A DNA stretch of 64,000 bases from Lewinellaceae bacterium. Lineage in GTDB: Bacteria > Bacteroidota > Bacteroidia > Chitinophagales > Saprospiraceae. The translations under genes and the position numbers were made by a program. Of this stretch, positions 1-9,344 are shown piece by piece. Position 1 is the stretch's first letter, and the number at the start of each line of letters is the position of its first letter. The notes beneath the pieces are model-generated. The model saw nothing but the letters and a program-made list of their open reading frames with translations, was not told the origin of the DNA and searched no databases. Location of the stretch: the NCBI GenBank assembly GCA_016712415.1, contig JADJRC010000001.1, positions 310,001 to 374,000 on the forward strand, given 5' to 3'.

Positions 1-93
1 AAGGTATCGCTGTATAGGCAGTAATCTCCTTCTCCTTTTCCATTTAAATTGAGGAAGATAGCTTCAAAAAACTCTGGTTTTTGATACTTTTTT
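1..93. other. Left flank of the IS1-like element
   Basis: On the minus strand one frame is open through the whole flank without a stop, so it could be the edge of a gene running off the window and cut by the IS1-like insertion. About 30 codons is too short to assign a family, and no matching continuation could be shown on the other side of the element, where the sequence runs straight into the stop of the beta-helix gene. Confidence 0.25.
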
Positions 94-131
94 GGCAGTG
101 CATCAGAAGTGTTGAATATGTAATTTTACGC

Positions 132-395
132 ATGGTTTACGAAACGATAAAATGCCCACTGTGCAGCGAATCAGAGCCAGTCAAACGGTACGACAGGGCA
201 AAAAACGGCACACAACGTTACCGCTGTTACGCCTGCAAAAAGAGTTTTCTGACTGCCTACACCTACGAAGGCCACAAACCGGAGGTCAAACGCCTGATCA
301 GCCAAATGGCCATGAATGGCAGTGGGGTTCGGGATACAGCGCGGACGCTTCGGACCAGCCAAAACACGGTGATGAGTCATTTTAAAAAAAAGTAA
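132..395 (+). CDS. insA: IS1-family InsA-like DNA-binding protein
   Basis: Small 87-residue protein. It carries a Zn-ribbon pattern CPLC ... CYAC near residues 8-34, then a helix-turn-helix-like segment (SGVRDTARTL) typical of IS1 InsA, which binds the terminal repeats and supplies the N-terminal part of the InsAB' transposase. The ATG at 132 is preferred over upstream starts because the family begins a few residues before the first CxxC. The ORF ends in a lysine run encoded by the A8 tract, the usual frameshift site of IS1. Confidence 0.8.
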   Translation: MVYETIKCPLCSESEPVKRYDRAKNGTQRYRCYACKKSFLTAYTYEGHKPEVKRLISQMAMNGSGVRDTARTLRTSQNTVMSHFKKK

Positions 396-399
396 GCGA

Positions 400-855
400 G
401 TGATTTGGGTCAATCCAAGCTACGCCTTTGAGCGAAGGACTGAACTAATCCTGAAAGCCGAAGAAATGTGGTCTTTTGTAGGCAAGAAAAAGAATCAAGT
501 CTGGCTTTGGTGGGTAGAGGAGGCCTTGAGCGGCGAGGTCATCGCTTTCACTTTCGGACGACGCACACACGCCACGTTTCGACACCTGAAAAAACTGCTG
601 ACCAACGCCGGCATCGCACCCGACGAGTGGTTGACCGACCAATGGGGCGCTTATCAGGACGGCCTGACCCACGAAAAACGCACCGAGGACAAGGTCGAAC
701 TCCAATCCCTCGAACGCAAACACCTCACACTCCGAACTCGAATCAAACGACTGACACGCAAAACCATCTGCTTCTCAAAATCCTTCGCCATTCATTGCAC
801 TATAATCGGTTTGTTCATCAACGCTTATTTCTTTGGCAATAATCAACGCCTTTGA
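400..855 (+). CDS. insB: IS1-family InsB-like transposase (catalytic part)
   Basis: The frame is open from before the A8 tract (codon at 382) and continues to 855. It shows the IS1 transposase core: AEEMW near the start, TDQWGAY (like TDGWPLY of IS1), and ERKHLTLRTRIKRL...SKS near the C-terminus. In IS1 this part is made as an InsAB' fusion by a -1 frameshift in an A run. Here the InsB frame is +1 to InsA as given. With one more A in the run (A9) it would be in the canonical -1 register, so either the element uses another shift or one A is missing from the assembly. GTG at 400 is only a nominal start. Confidence 0.78.
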   Translation: MIWVNPSYAFERRTELILKAEEMWSFVGKKKNQVWLWWVEEALSGEVIAFTFGRRTHATFRHLKKLLTNAGIAPDEWLTDQWGAYQDGLTHEKRTEDKVELQSLERKHLTLRTRIKRLTRKTICFSKSFAIHCTIIGLFINAYFFGNNQRL

Positions 856-902
856 CGCACTCCCGAAGATGTAAATAATGAAGCAGGGCCAGATTGTCAG
901 GC

Positions 903-3203
903 TTATTGCCTGATAAATGTCATTATCGTAAATTTTGTATCTTGATCACATATATAAATAAAGTATATGCCGCTACCAGCCAAGCAGGGAATTTCAATAT
1001 CTGTTACACCTATTCCGGATGAAAAGACACCGTCACCAAGGATGTGACCTGATGAATTGTATAACAAGTATTTGAAATCGCGAGGTTGCGTACTGGTAAC
1101 AATAAGGGTAACGCCCCTGTTGTGCGATGAAGACAAACTGGTTGAAATCCTGGCATCCCAAATTGAGGCAAACAACTCGCTTATGGCACTTGTCGACTTT
1201 ACTTCAACTGAGATTATGGTATCACAACCATTTGAATCTGTGATAGAAAGTTGGTAAAATCCGGATTGCAAACTGTCTAACTGAAAAGTGTCGTTGTCTC
1301 CTGTGCTCCACTGAATAGAATAAGGAGGAGTACCACCTTTAATGTCTTGAATTGATACGCTGCCGTCAGAGCTCGTACTGCCGGAAGCATCCGTGATGAT
1401 TGTGCTGACCTGAAAGGGATCCGGGCTTATGATGAGCACACTTGATATACTAGAGCAACCATCGGTATCTGTAATTACTAAGGCGTAATTACCTGCAGAA
1501 AGCTGATCGATCATTGGACTTTGCAACCCTGTATTCCACTGATAGGAATATGGACTGTATCCACCAAATGCCGTTGCAAATGCAACACCGTCCTGCTCCC
1601 CGAAGCAGGAGATGTTATTTGCCTGGATGTTTCCGGAAAACGCTCCGGTCTCATATGCACCAATATCGGGTAAACCATCAATTATGCGTGGGCTGCCGGA
1701 TAAATCGGTCAGGAGGCCAAATCTTGCCACCCAACTGCTATCTCCGTGATTGAGTGCCGGAGAACAACCTTTGAGACGGTAATCGCCGTTTAATGTATCA
1801 CGAAACAAGGGGTCAAGATTGAAAAGATTGTTTTCTCCGCAAGTCAGTGACGCATACTGCATGTTTAGTCCTTCCTCCAATGCCGCACAATCTTCCACGT
1901 CGATCAATGAATGGTCGATATATATATTCCCAAATATAGATGCCATCCAATCTCCAAGTTGCCCGGCCTTGTTTCTGACAAAAACACAGTTGACAATAGT
2001 ATCCCACGCATTGCCAACATCATATAACGCACCTCCAGTCATGTTCGCTTGATTACCGACAAATGTATTATTGATCAAATGGTTCCGATCCGTTATCCAT
2101 AAAGCACCGCCATCTTTGGTAGCCATGTTATTTTCAAACAGGCAGTTGACTATATCGATATTACCCGCTGCAACCGCTCCGCCCAAATATGCTGAATTCT
2201 CCTTGAACAAACAATCCGAGACCTTGTAGCCATTTCCTAGCAAGGCCCCACCTCTACCCGGTTCAAACTGGCTATCACCTGCTTCATTGCCCATAAAAAC
2301 ACACTTATGAATCACAGGCTTTTTGTGGCCAGCATTGCTGATATAAATCCCTGCGCAACTGAGCGTTGCACCATTATTTTGAAAGAGTGAATTGCTAATT
2401 TGGATATCAATTGAGTCATTTATGTTTTGAATTGAAATGCCACTTACACTATATCCATAGTTACTATAAAATGTGCAACTATCTACTCGAACCTGATGCT
2501 GTGGTGCTTGTCCTGTTAGTATATAAAGCGCCCCTCCACTAATGTTGCATCCGTTATTTTCAAAGTAACATTTTTCAATCCAGATTCCGCCGGATCCATA
2601 GCCGAAATTGGCGGCAACTCCACCTCCCCATCGTGCACCATTATCTATAATACGGCAATTGGAAATTGTCAGAAAAGTATACGTTCCAGGGGTGTCACTG
2701 TAAAGATATATCCCGCCGCCATGACATCTGTTTTGATTGGGCGTTACATCGCAATCCTGTCCGGTAAATATATCTGCCAACCCATCTCGAATTGTAAAGC
2801 CGTCAAGTAGCGTTGTGGAATCCGTGTTTTCGCAATATACCACATTTGAAACCTTGAAAGGTGGTGTTGCAAGGCCGCTCAGAATGGTCAAGTTATCTGA
2901 AATGCTACGTTGAGCCAGGGATGTCTCTGTTCCTGAAAATCCTCCATAAAGTCTGACGCCATTTACGAGTGTAAATGTGTTGGAAATGCCGAGCTCATAA
3001 GCATAGTAAACCCCTTTTGTCACCCATACCTGGTCGCCGTACTGAGCCTCTGCTAATGCGGTATGGAGATTAATATATCCATCAGACCAATTGCTGCCAT
3101 TGTTAGAACCAGCAGCGCTTTGATTTACATAAATTGTTTTCGCATGCAAAGCAGGCACACAATAAAAGATAAATATGTTCAGCGAAAATAGAATCTTAGA
3201 CAT
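903..3203 (-). CDS. Secreted right-handed beta-helix protein with SprB-like repeats and T9SS tail
   Basis: 766 residues. A hydrophobic signal peptide (about 1-21, ending LHA) is followed by a large parallel beta-helix with POMP/choice-of-anchor-Q-like repeats (recurring GGA, NNT/NNY and 'NCLFENN'-type turns, about 25-500), closed by the typical DIGAYE motif near 520. Two SprB-like repeats follow (about 527-597 and 600-670, with NISCFGEQDG and YQWNTG / IQWSTG). The C-terminal 90 residues look like a T9SS sorting domain. SprB-type repeats are known from gliding adhesins and many Bacteroidota surface proteins. Expected to be exported by Sec, then secreted or anchored by T9SS. Ligand unknown. It follows the M43 gene on the same strand, separated by a hairpin. 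Confidence 0.8.
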   Translation of the reverse strand: MSKILFSLNIFIFYCVPALHAKTIYVNQSAAGSNNGSNWSDGYINLHTALAEAQYGDQVWVTKGVYYAYELGISNTFTLVNGVRLYGGFSGTETSLAQRSISDNLTILSGLATPPFKVSNVVYCENTDSTTLLDGFTIRDGLADIFTGQDCDVTPNQNRCHGGGIYLYSDTPGTYTFLTISNCRIIDNGARWGGGVAANFGYGSGGIWIEKCYFENNGCNISGGALYILTGQAPQHQVRVDSCTFYSNYGYSVSGISIQNINDSIDIQISNSLFQNNGATLSCAGIYISNAGHKKPVIHKCVFMGNEAGDSQFEPGRGGALLGNGYKVSDCLFKENSAYLGGAVAAGNIDIVNCLFENNMATKDGGALWITDRNHLINNTFVGNQANMTGGALYDVGNAWDTIVNCVFVRNKAGQLGDWMASIFGNIYIDHSLIDVEDCAALEEGLNMQYASLTCGENNLFNLDPLFRDTLNGDYRLKGCSPALNHGDSSWVARFGLLTDLSGSPRIIDGLPDIGAYETGAFSGNIQANNISCFGEQDGVAFATAFGGYSPYSYQWNTGLQSPMIDQLSAGNYALVITDTDGCSSISSVLIISPDPFQVSTIITDASGSTSSDGSVSIQDIKGGTPPYSIQWSTGDNDTFQLDSLQSGFYQLSITDSNGCDTIISVEVKSTSAISELFASIWDARISTSLSSSHNRGVTLIVTSTQPRDFKYLLYNSSGHILGDGVFSSGIGVTDIEIPCLAGSGIYFIYICDQDTKFTIMTFIRQ

Positions 3204-3221
3204 AAAATCATAAAATAATAA

Positions 3222-3241
3222 GGAAGGGCAACAGCCCTTCC
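3222..3241 (-). terminator. Hairpin terminator after the M43 protease gene
   Basis: Perfect 8-bp stem GGAAGGGC / GCCCTTCC with an AACA loop. Read on the minus strand it is followed by a T-rich stretch (TTATTATTTT), 14 nt after the M43 stop and 19 nt before the start of the beta-helix gene. It fits an intrinsic terminator or attenuator between the two genes. Confidence 0.7.
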
Positions 3242-3254
3242 CCGGTTAAGTTGT

Positions 3255-5692
3255 TTATAATTTAACCAATCTTACGCTCCGCATATCATTTTGAGTTTGG
3301 AGAATGATAGTAAGAATGCCTGTAGGAAGAGATTCGATGTCATTTCCTGACAAAGTAAGTACATTTATACCCCTCTCAACGTTCAACGAAATCTTGTAGA
3401 CTACTTTACCAAACATGTCGGTAACCAATAGTGTTCCACTTGTTATTTCTTCACTATCAAAGTAAATGCCAACTTGCCCCGATGTAGGATTAGGTTGGCA
3501 GATCATTTTTTGTTTTTGCAAATTTTGGCTAGTATTAGATACATGACCTGAGTTAACACCTCCACGGTTTCCGATACCAGTACCTTGCTGAACTTCAATA
3601 TCCATCAATACAGATTCTTGGCATCCGTCTTCGGTATAAAATATACTTTCAAGTGAAGTATTGTTAAAATTTATTGCAGAACCAAGATCAATAATTGGTT
3701 GTTTAGCTTCAACGGTGATTTTAAACAGGGTGTCATTGTTAGCGAGTGTATGACCTTGCGTATTTGACTTGAACCAAAGTATAGCTAGCTGATCTTCTTC
3801 CAGATTGGTCATACCTACATTTTCTTCTTGCGTGAACTCTGGAAGATTACTGTCACTAACATCAATAACAGTCAACTTATTGTGATCGATAAAAAAGCCC
3901 AATTGAAATGCTGCAATATCATTAAACCTTTGTGGCTTAAAAATTATATCGTATGTTTCATTAGGAGAAAGCAATACTTGGGGAAATTGCAAGGAAGGCG
4001 GATTGTCACAAATAACTGGGTTGTTAGGATCGGCAGCATCACCAATTTTGATCCCATCATAACCACTTTTCCCATTCGAGCCATCTATTATGCTGTATTC
4101 CCATGTTGGTTCTGTATAAGGGGTGCCTGATATGAGTTGGCTGTTTATTGACATTGCAAATGGATTGTAATCAAATTGTACTTGATTATCCTGTGGAATA
4201 TATTCCGGCACAAATCTCCACGGTGCATCGAATTGTGGAAGTTTTTTATAGATTCCCAAAATTAATTTTCTGAGTTCCACAATGTCGAACGTAGTTATAG
4301 AATTAGAATGGTTTACATCAGCTGCAATTTTTCTGTATCCATCGGCAAGAGGTTGCAGGTTAAGGATGTGCTTTTGAATTCTTAGTAAATCATAGGTTGA
4401 AATATCTTCAAGCCATTCATCATAAGTGTATTTGTCAACATAGTAGTTGCTATTATTGATAGCAAGGCTTTTGTCATTGCCAATTTTATGAACTTCGGCT
4501 TTTACAGTCTGACTAAATAGGACACCTTGGAAATCGCCTGATGCATTTGAAACAGAATTGGTATACCGATCGGCTGGATTATTATGCCTCCAACGAATTA
4601 CTACGTTTTTCATGGGGTCACTTGTTCCTCTTAACTCAACTTTATCATTTACATTGATATAACTCTCTTCCAACCACCCATTCCAATATGTATTGAAACT
4701 CCAGGAAATGCGATCTTTTTGTTCTGCAGTAAATTTTAAAGGTGTACATGTTTCGTGATATCCGAGTGCCATATAATTATCAAAACAACCTGTTATCAAA
4801 TCCTCATTGTAATCTCTATATTCGCCTGTAAACACACAATCAGAGGATTCCCAACCGCTAACACAACCTGTAGATGCTTGGATGCAGGTCATAATATTGC
4901 TAGGATTAAAAGCTGGGAAAACTCGAGGATATAAGTAACTAGCATCTGCCTCTGTATCACAGCACAAATCACCGCTTATGTAACAGTTGGGCAATGGGAA
5001 GTTTTTACCCGATACAGGATCCCGGATTACCAATTCTCTTGGGAAATCACCATTATATGGGTGATCAGATTGATCTGGGTTGCTTAATACATCGGGATAT
5101 TTATAAAGTAATTGAGGTGTTGATGCCGGCCCAAAAGTATGTAGCAAACTAAAATTATGACCGCTTTCGTGAATATATACATCAACTACATTTAATATGT
5201 GTAACGGATCTACGTGGGAGGTGTTGTATTCCACAGGAATCCCAAAATATTCGACCCGGGCTGTAAAGAAAAGGCTGATCCTCCGGGTTGGGGATGAACG
5301 TATACATTCAACGCGGTTTTTACATAACTATAACTCTCATATAGCAATCCTGTAGATAGTTGAAATAAAAGATCCTTGTCAATATAATTGATCTCACCTA
5401 AGCGGTAGAAATGTAACCCCGTTCCGTCATATGCATCATTTAGACTGTTTAGGGCGGCATCTACGTCACTAGCATCAACACCATTTACATAGCCAGGAAT
5501 AGCGCCTGAATTGTTTCTGACAATAGTAAAATAAACAGGGATTTCCACCAGTGACGACCTATTGCGACTTTGTGCATACTCGAGGATTGCAGGCACTTCG
5601 CTTTGCATTTGTGCATATAACGCTGGACTGGGGTCTGGAGCAATGCATTCAAACTGCGATTGAGCCTGGCCAATAAACGATGAAAGTCCCAA
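3255..5692 (-). pseudogene. M43-type (pappalysin/cytophagalysin-like) metalloprotease with dockerin- and cohesin-like modules, 5' end cut by an IS
   Basis: Two overlapping frames (5210-5692 and 3255-5234) join into about 812 residues if one base is restored in the CCCGGG at 5255-5260. The zinc site HESGHNFSLLH fits HExxHxxxxxH of M43 proteases, with Ser in place of the usual Gly. Downstream are a dockerin-like segment (AADVNHSNSITTFDIVELRKL), a cohesin-like beta domain, and a C-terminal T9SS type A domain (QPNPTSGQ ... VRLVKL). The N-terminus starts in the tail of a signal peptide (SFIGQAQSQ); a stop codon lies just upstream at 5693-5695 and the terminal repeat of the IS4-family element begins at about 5696. 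The natural start and most of the export signal are therefore missing, so this copy is probably not secreted. Confidence 0.75.
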
Positions 5693-5695
5693 TCA

Positions 5696-7045
5696 ATGGT
5701 TCGTGAAAAAATCAAGCGGCCAAATCGACATAACTCGTTGAGAATAAAAGTTCTTTGATTTTAGGGTTGTTTTTAATTTCGGTTGGGTTGAGATTCAAGG
5801 CGATCGAAAATCGTTCAACCAAGGCCAGATTATGGTAGTACGTTTTTAGTTCTGCCATAGAGAAAGGGCCTCGTTGTTCTTTGTCGATAGGCAACCAGTG
5901 GGCCGCTTTGGCTACCGATACTGCCCCCAGCGCGAGGTTGAAGTGGTTTTCCAGTTTGTTTTTGTCGGTGCTTTGGCAATGAGTTAGTCCGGCAAATTGT
6001 TTGGCATCGCGGAAGATGAACTCGATTTGGAAACGCAGGGCATATCGCTCCAAAATCCAGGTCCAGTCTTTTTCGGTGTCGGTACAGAAATACAGTTTGT
6101 GGCTCTGGACTGAACCATCCGCTCTCAAATACTCCACCGAGACAAGTTTGACGATGCGTTTGAGGCACTTGACCCACACCTTGCCCGTCCGGACTTTCTT
6201 CTCCTGGTCTTGGCAAAACAGCGGCAAGCGTTCTTCGTCCAGGTCTGACCAGCGGATTTTATCGCCTTTGACACGCGGACGTCCTTTCCTTTTTTTGCCT
6301 GGCTCCACTGGCGGTGGCGGGTAGTGTAGTGCGGTGTTTGATTTGAGGCAACTGATCACCTCAATGCCCAAATCAGTGACTGGATTGACAAAAGTGGAAA
6401 CTCCGAAATAGCCGTCTGCTGCCAGAAAACGGCCAAAATGAACAATGTCGGCCTTGCGTTCCGTAACCAGCGAAACATAGTGCTCCATCAAGGTTCGGCC
6501 TTGTTCCTTCAACTCCACAGACGAAGGACTAAGCGTAGCCGACAAATGAAAAGCCGTATGGTGGTCCAAATCTCCTACCGCAAAAGCCCCGATTTCCATG
6601 CCACGCTTGACAGCCCCGGCCTGGCCCGACCAAAAACGACTCAATCCCGGACTGTGCTTGCCGCTTTTGGGAACGTAACTGGGATCAAAAAACACACAAT
6701 AACTACCACTACCAAACTTATCGATCAATGAACGTTGAAAATCAATCAGTTCCAAATTCGTACCAAACCAATTATGAATCGTTCCCTCGTTGCGCCCAGA
6801 CCAGCGGGCCATTTGTTTGAAGTTGGCTCGCCAAGGCAGGGTCAGTAGCAAAGGAAAAAGTGTCTGCAAAATCCGACGACGGACGGCTGCGATTCCAGCC
6901 AAATCGCCTATCATTGCACCCAGGGACTCTCGGGTTCCTGTCATAGCGTGTACGTGTTTAGGTGTAAGCAACCCAAACGTACACGCTTTTTATTTTTTAA
7001 CCATATTTGACCGCCTCAGAAAACCCGATATTCTTCACGAACCTT
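5696..7045 (-). mobile_element. IS4-family insertion sequence, about 1.35 kb
   Basis: The outer repeat GGTTCGTGAA occurs at 5698-5707 and, inverted, at 7034-7043. The similarity extends inward a few bases (AAAAAT versus GAAT). The repeats enclose a single 419-residue transposase on the minus strand. No convincing target-site duplication was seen, so the exact ends are approximate or the locus was rearranged after insertion. The left end lies directly against the truncated signal peptide of the M43 protease. Confidence 0.8.
5712..6971 (-). CDS. IS4-family DDE transposase
   Basis: 419 residues, intact. The catalytic DDE triad is recognisable: first Asp in FFDPSYV (about residue 97), second Asp in AADGYFG (about 185), and the Glu in the YREK-type signature YALRFQIEFIFRDAKQ (about 330-345). 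This spacing and the Y-R-E-K motif identify the IS4 superfamily. A basic insert (GKKRKGRPR) between the second D and the E fits the beta-strand insertion domain of this group. The protein cuts and pastes the element through the flanking GGTTCGTGAA repeats. It is probably functional since no disruption is visible, which suggests a recent insertion. Confidence 0.88.
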   Translation of the reverse strand: MLTPKHVHAMTGTRESLGAMIGDLAGIAAVRRRILQTLFPLLLTLPWRANFKQMARWSGRNEGTIHNWFGTNLELIDFQRSLIDKFGSGSYCVFFDPSYVPKSGKHSPGLSRFWSGQAGAVKRGMEIGAFAVGDLDHHTAFHLSATLSPSSVELKEQGRTLMEHYVSLVTERKADIVHFGRFLAADGYFGVSTFVNPVTDLGIEVISCLKSNTALHYPPPPVEPGKKRKGRPRVKGDKIRWSDLDEERLPLFCQDQEKKVRTGKVWVKCLKRIVKLVSVEYLRADGSVQSHKLYFCTDTEKDWTWILERYALRFQIEFIFRDAKQFAGLTHCQSTDKNKLENHFNLALGAVSVAKAAHWLPIDKEQRGPFSMAELKTYYHNLALVERFSIALNLNPTEIKNNPKIKELLFSTSYVDLAA

Positions 7046-7199
7046 GTTAGTAGAAACCGTCTGAAAACCAGAAGGCATTAATTTCTACTTCTTTTATTCC
7101 CGAACTACCAATATTTTACGGATCAAATCCAGCGGAAGGTCTCATCCACCGGAACTGGGTGGAACCTTTCCTGTCCTGTTTTTGGAGAGTTCCTGTTGG

Positions 7200-7435
7200 A
7201 AAGGGGGCTTGGCGCTTGGCGGGCGCTAAAACCGGTATGGTTTTTTAATCGCCACGAAACAAACCCCCCCCTTTTTTTCGGCTTGAAATGCCCGGCATGT
7301 TTTAAACCGGATCGTTTCTGTAGCAGCCGGCGCCAACCTGCCTGATGCAGTCGCGGATCTGGCGAAGCGCGCCGCCACCGGTTCCGGAAAATCGGCGATG
7401 TGTTCGTCTATGTTCGCGTATGTCTTTTTGTGCAT
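7200..7435 (-). pseudogene. DUF1801 (YdhG/iron-chaperone-like) remnant
   Basis: The minus-strand frame starting at 7435 gives YANIDEHIADFPEPVAARF, which matches the N-terminal pattern of DUF1801 proteins (IDEYIASFPEEV). Further family-like segments (IRDCIRQ, PAATETIRF, KMPGI, RLKNHTGF) appear only when hopping between frames, so at least three single-base shifts are present within 230 bp. The 3' end dissolves into unrecognisable sequence near the IS4-family element. Either a decayed gene or a stretch of poor sequence. Function of the intact family is not firmly known. Confidence 0.5.
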
Positions 7436-7777
<342 letters not shown>

Positions 7778-9286
7778 TTGTTATTCCGAAACCCTTACAG
7801 AAAAGAACTGCCCCTCCGCAGAAACCCGGGTATTGGATACCTGTCTGTACTCGCTCCGTTATTGGTGTGCAGTCCGTTGCTTCAGGCGCAACGCAACGCG
7901 CCGTATTACAATGCCAACGCGGCTGCTCTCCGCCAGAAACTGGCCGAAAAAACAACGGCTTCCATCCAGACTGCTTTCCGGGAACCGGACCAGTTCAGCA
8001 AGGAAGCAAAGGAGGCCTACCGGTCTGCCCGCGACCGCATCGGGCTGGACGTATCCGAAGAGATCAGCGAATCTGCCCTCCTGATGATGTGTTGTGGCCT
8101 TTTGTCCAAAAGACACACGCCGCCATTGTCGCCGCCAACCCCGAAGGCGCCGCCACGAAGGTCATCCTGACCATCAACCCCACGCCCAATGCCTACTCGG
8201 TGGGCGACGGTACGCTTTCGTGTATTGCGGCCTGCTGGCCGGTCTCGAAAACGAAGACCAACTGGCTTTTGTCCTGTGCCACGAAATCGCGCACTACCTG
8301 CTGGAGCATGCCACCAAAGGACTGGTCCGGGAGATCGCTACTTTCCACGACAAGGCGTTCAAGGCAAAGGTGAAAGCGGCAAATAAACAGGAGTTCAACC
8401 GGAATGAGCAGTTGGCCAATATTTACAAAAATGTGCTGTTCAAGTCCAGGTATCACCGCCGCGACCTGGAAAGCGGCAGCTGGATTCGCTGGCCTATCGC
8501 ATGTTTCTGAAAACGGGCTTACGCGCCGGGACAGGCGCAGCGCCTGTGCGCGCTCTTCGAAACCATCGACGAGCGCTGCGCGATTCGAGCCTGAATCTGG
8601 AAACCCACTTCGGGTGCGCCCGGCATCCCTTTCAGGCGGATTGGCTGGAAAAGGCCAAAGGCTCCGTCTGGGCCGACGCCCAGGCTCTGAACGCCGCCGC
8701 CGAAAAACAAATGCAGGATTCCCTGCGCACCCACCCCGACTGGCGCAACCGGATGCAATGGCTCGAAGAGATGGCGCAACAGTTGTCGGCCGGCGCGTCG
8801 CCCAAAACCGTTTCCGGCGACCAGTATGCGCCGATCCGCTACCTGAGTATCCTGGAATCGGTGGATGCCTGGTTCAGCGTGGAGCGCTGCGACAAGGCGC
8901 TTTTCTATGCGGTGCAATACTAGCAGGTCTATCCCGATTGCAGTTATTTCAAAGAAATGGAGGCGCTGGCGCTCAATGGCCTGTACACGCATTTAAAAGA
9001 CCACTCCCTGGCGGATGTGTTGTCGCAAAGTGCGTCCGACAACCCGGGAAGTACAACCGCTTTCGATTTTCTCAACAACCTGCGACTGAAAGACCTGCGG
9101 CCCTGCAGCTCCGTAGTCTCTGACGCGGCGTTATCCTCGACAACCGAAAAACCGAACACGGCCTGATGGCAGCCTACCTTGTCGCCATGGCGTAGGACGA
9201 CCGCAGCGCCATGCCTGCCAAAAAGAACACCTGTCGAAATACCGAAAGGACCTTTGGCCGATGTTTTCCAGCAGGCCAGGAAGTAA
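7778..9286 (+). pseudogene. M48-like zinc metallopeptidase, broken by several frameshifts
   Basis: Pieces in different frames line up as one secreted protein. A signal peptide (YLSVLAPLLVCSPLLQAQ) ends near 7890, then a helical segment (NANAAALRQKL...). The zinc motif HEIAHYLLEHA lies at about 8281-8313 (M48: HExxH), then a long helical region, and a plausible end LADVFQQARK with a stop at 9284-9286. At least four frame changes are needed (near 8080, 8210, 8490 and 8920). M48 family proteins act in the envelope on misfolded or membrane proteins. Whether the gene is truly dead depends on whether the indels are real. Confidence 0.6.
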
Positions 9287-9344
9287 GGAGCGGCATTTCC
9301 TTCCCACACATCAAACAACCACTTTTCACATCAAACAACCACCT

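Larger units (their letters stand above)
94..864 (+). mobile_element. IS1-family insertion sequence, 771 bp
   Basis: A 26-bp imperfect terminal inverted repeat is visible: 94-119 begins GGCAGTGCATC and the reverse complement of 839-864 begins GGGAGTGCGTC, about 20 of 26 positions matching. The resulting 771 bp is almost the length of E. coli IS1 (768 bp). Inside are an InsA-like zinc-finger ORF and an InsB-like catalytic ORF separated by an A8 run at 384-391. No clear target duplication was found next to the ends, so the true tips may lie a base or two away. The element sits 38 bp past the stop codon of the neighbouring minus-strand surface protein. Confidence 0.85.
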
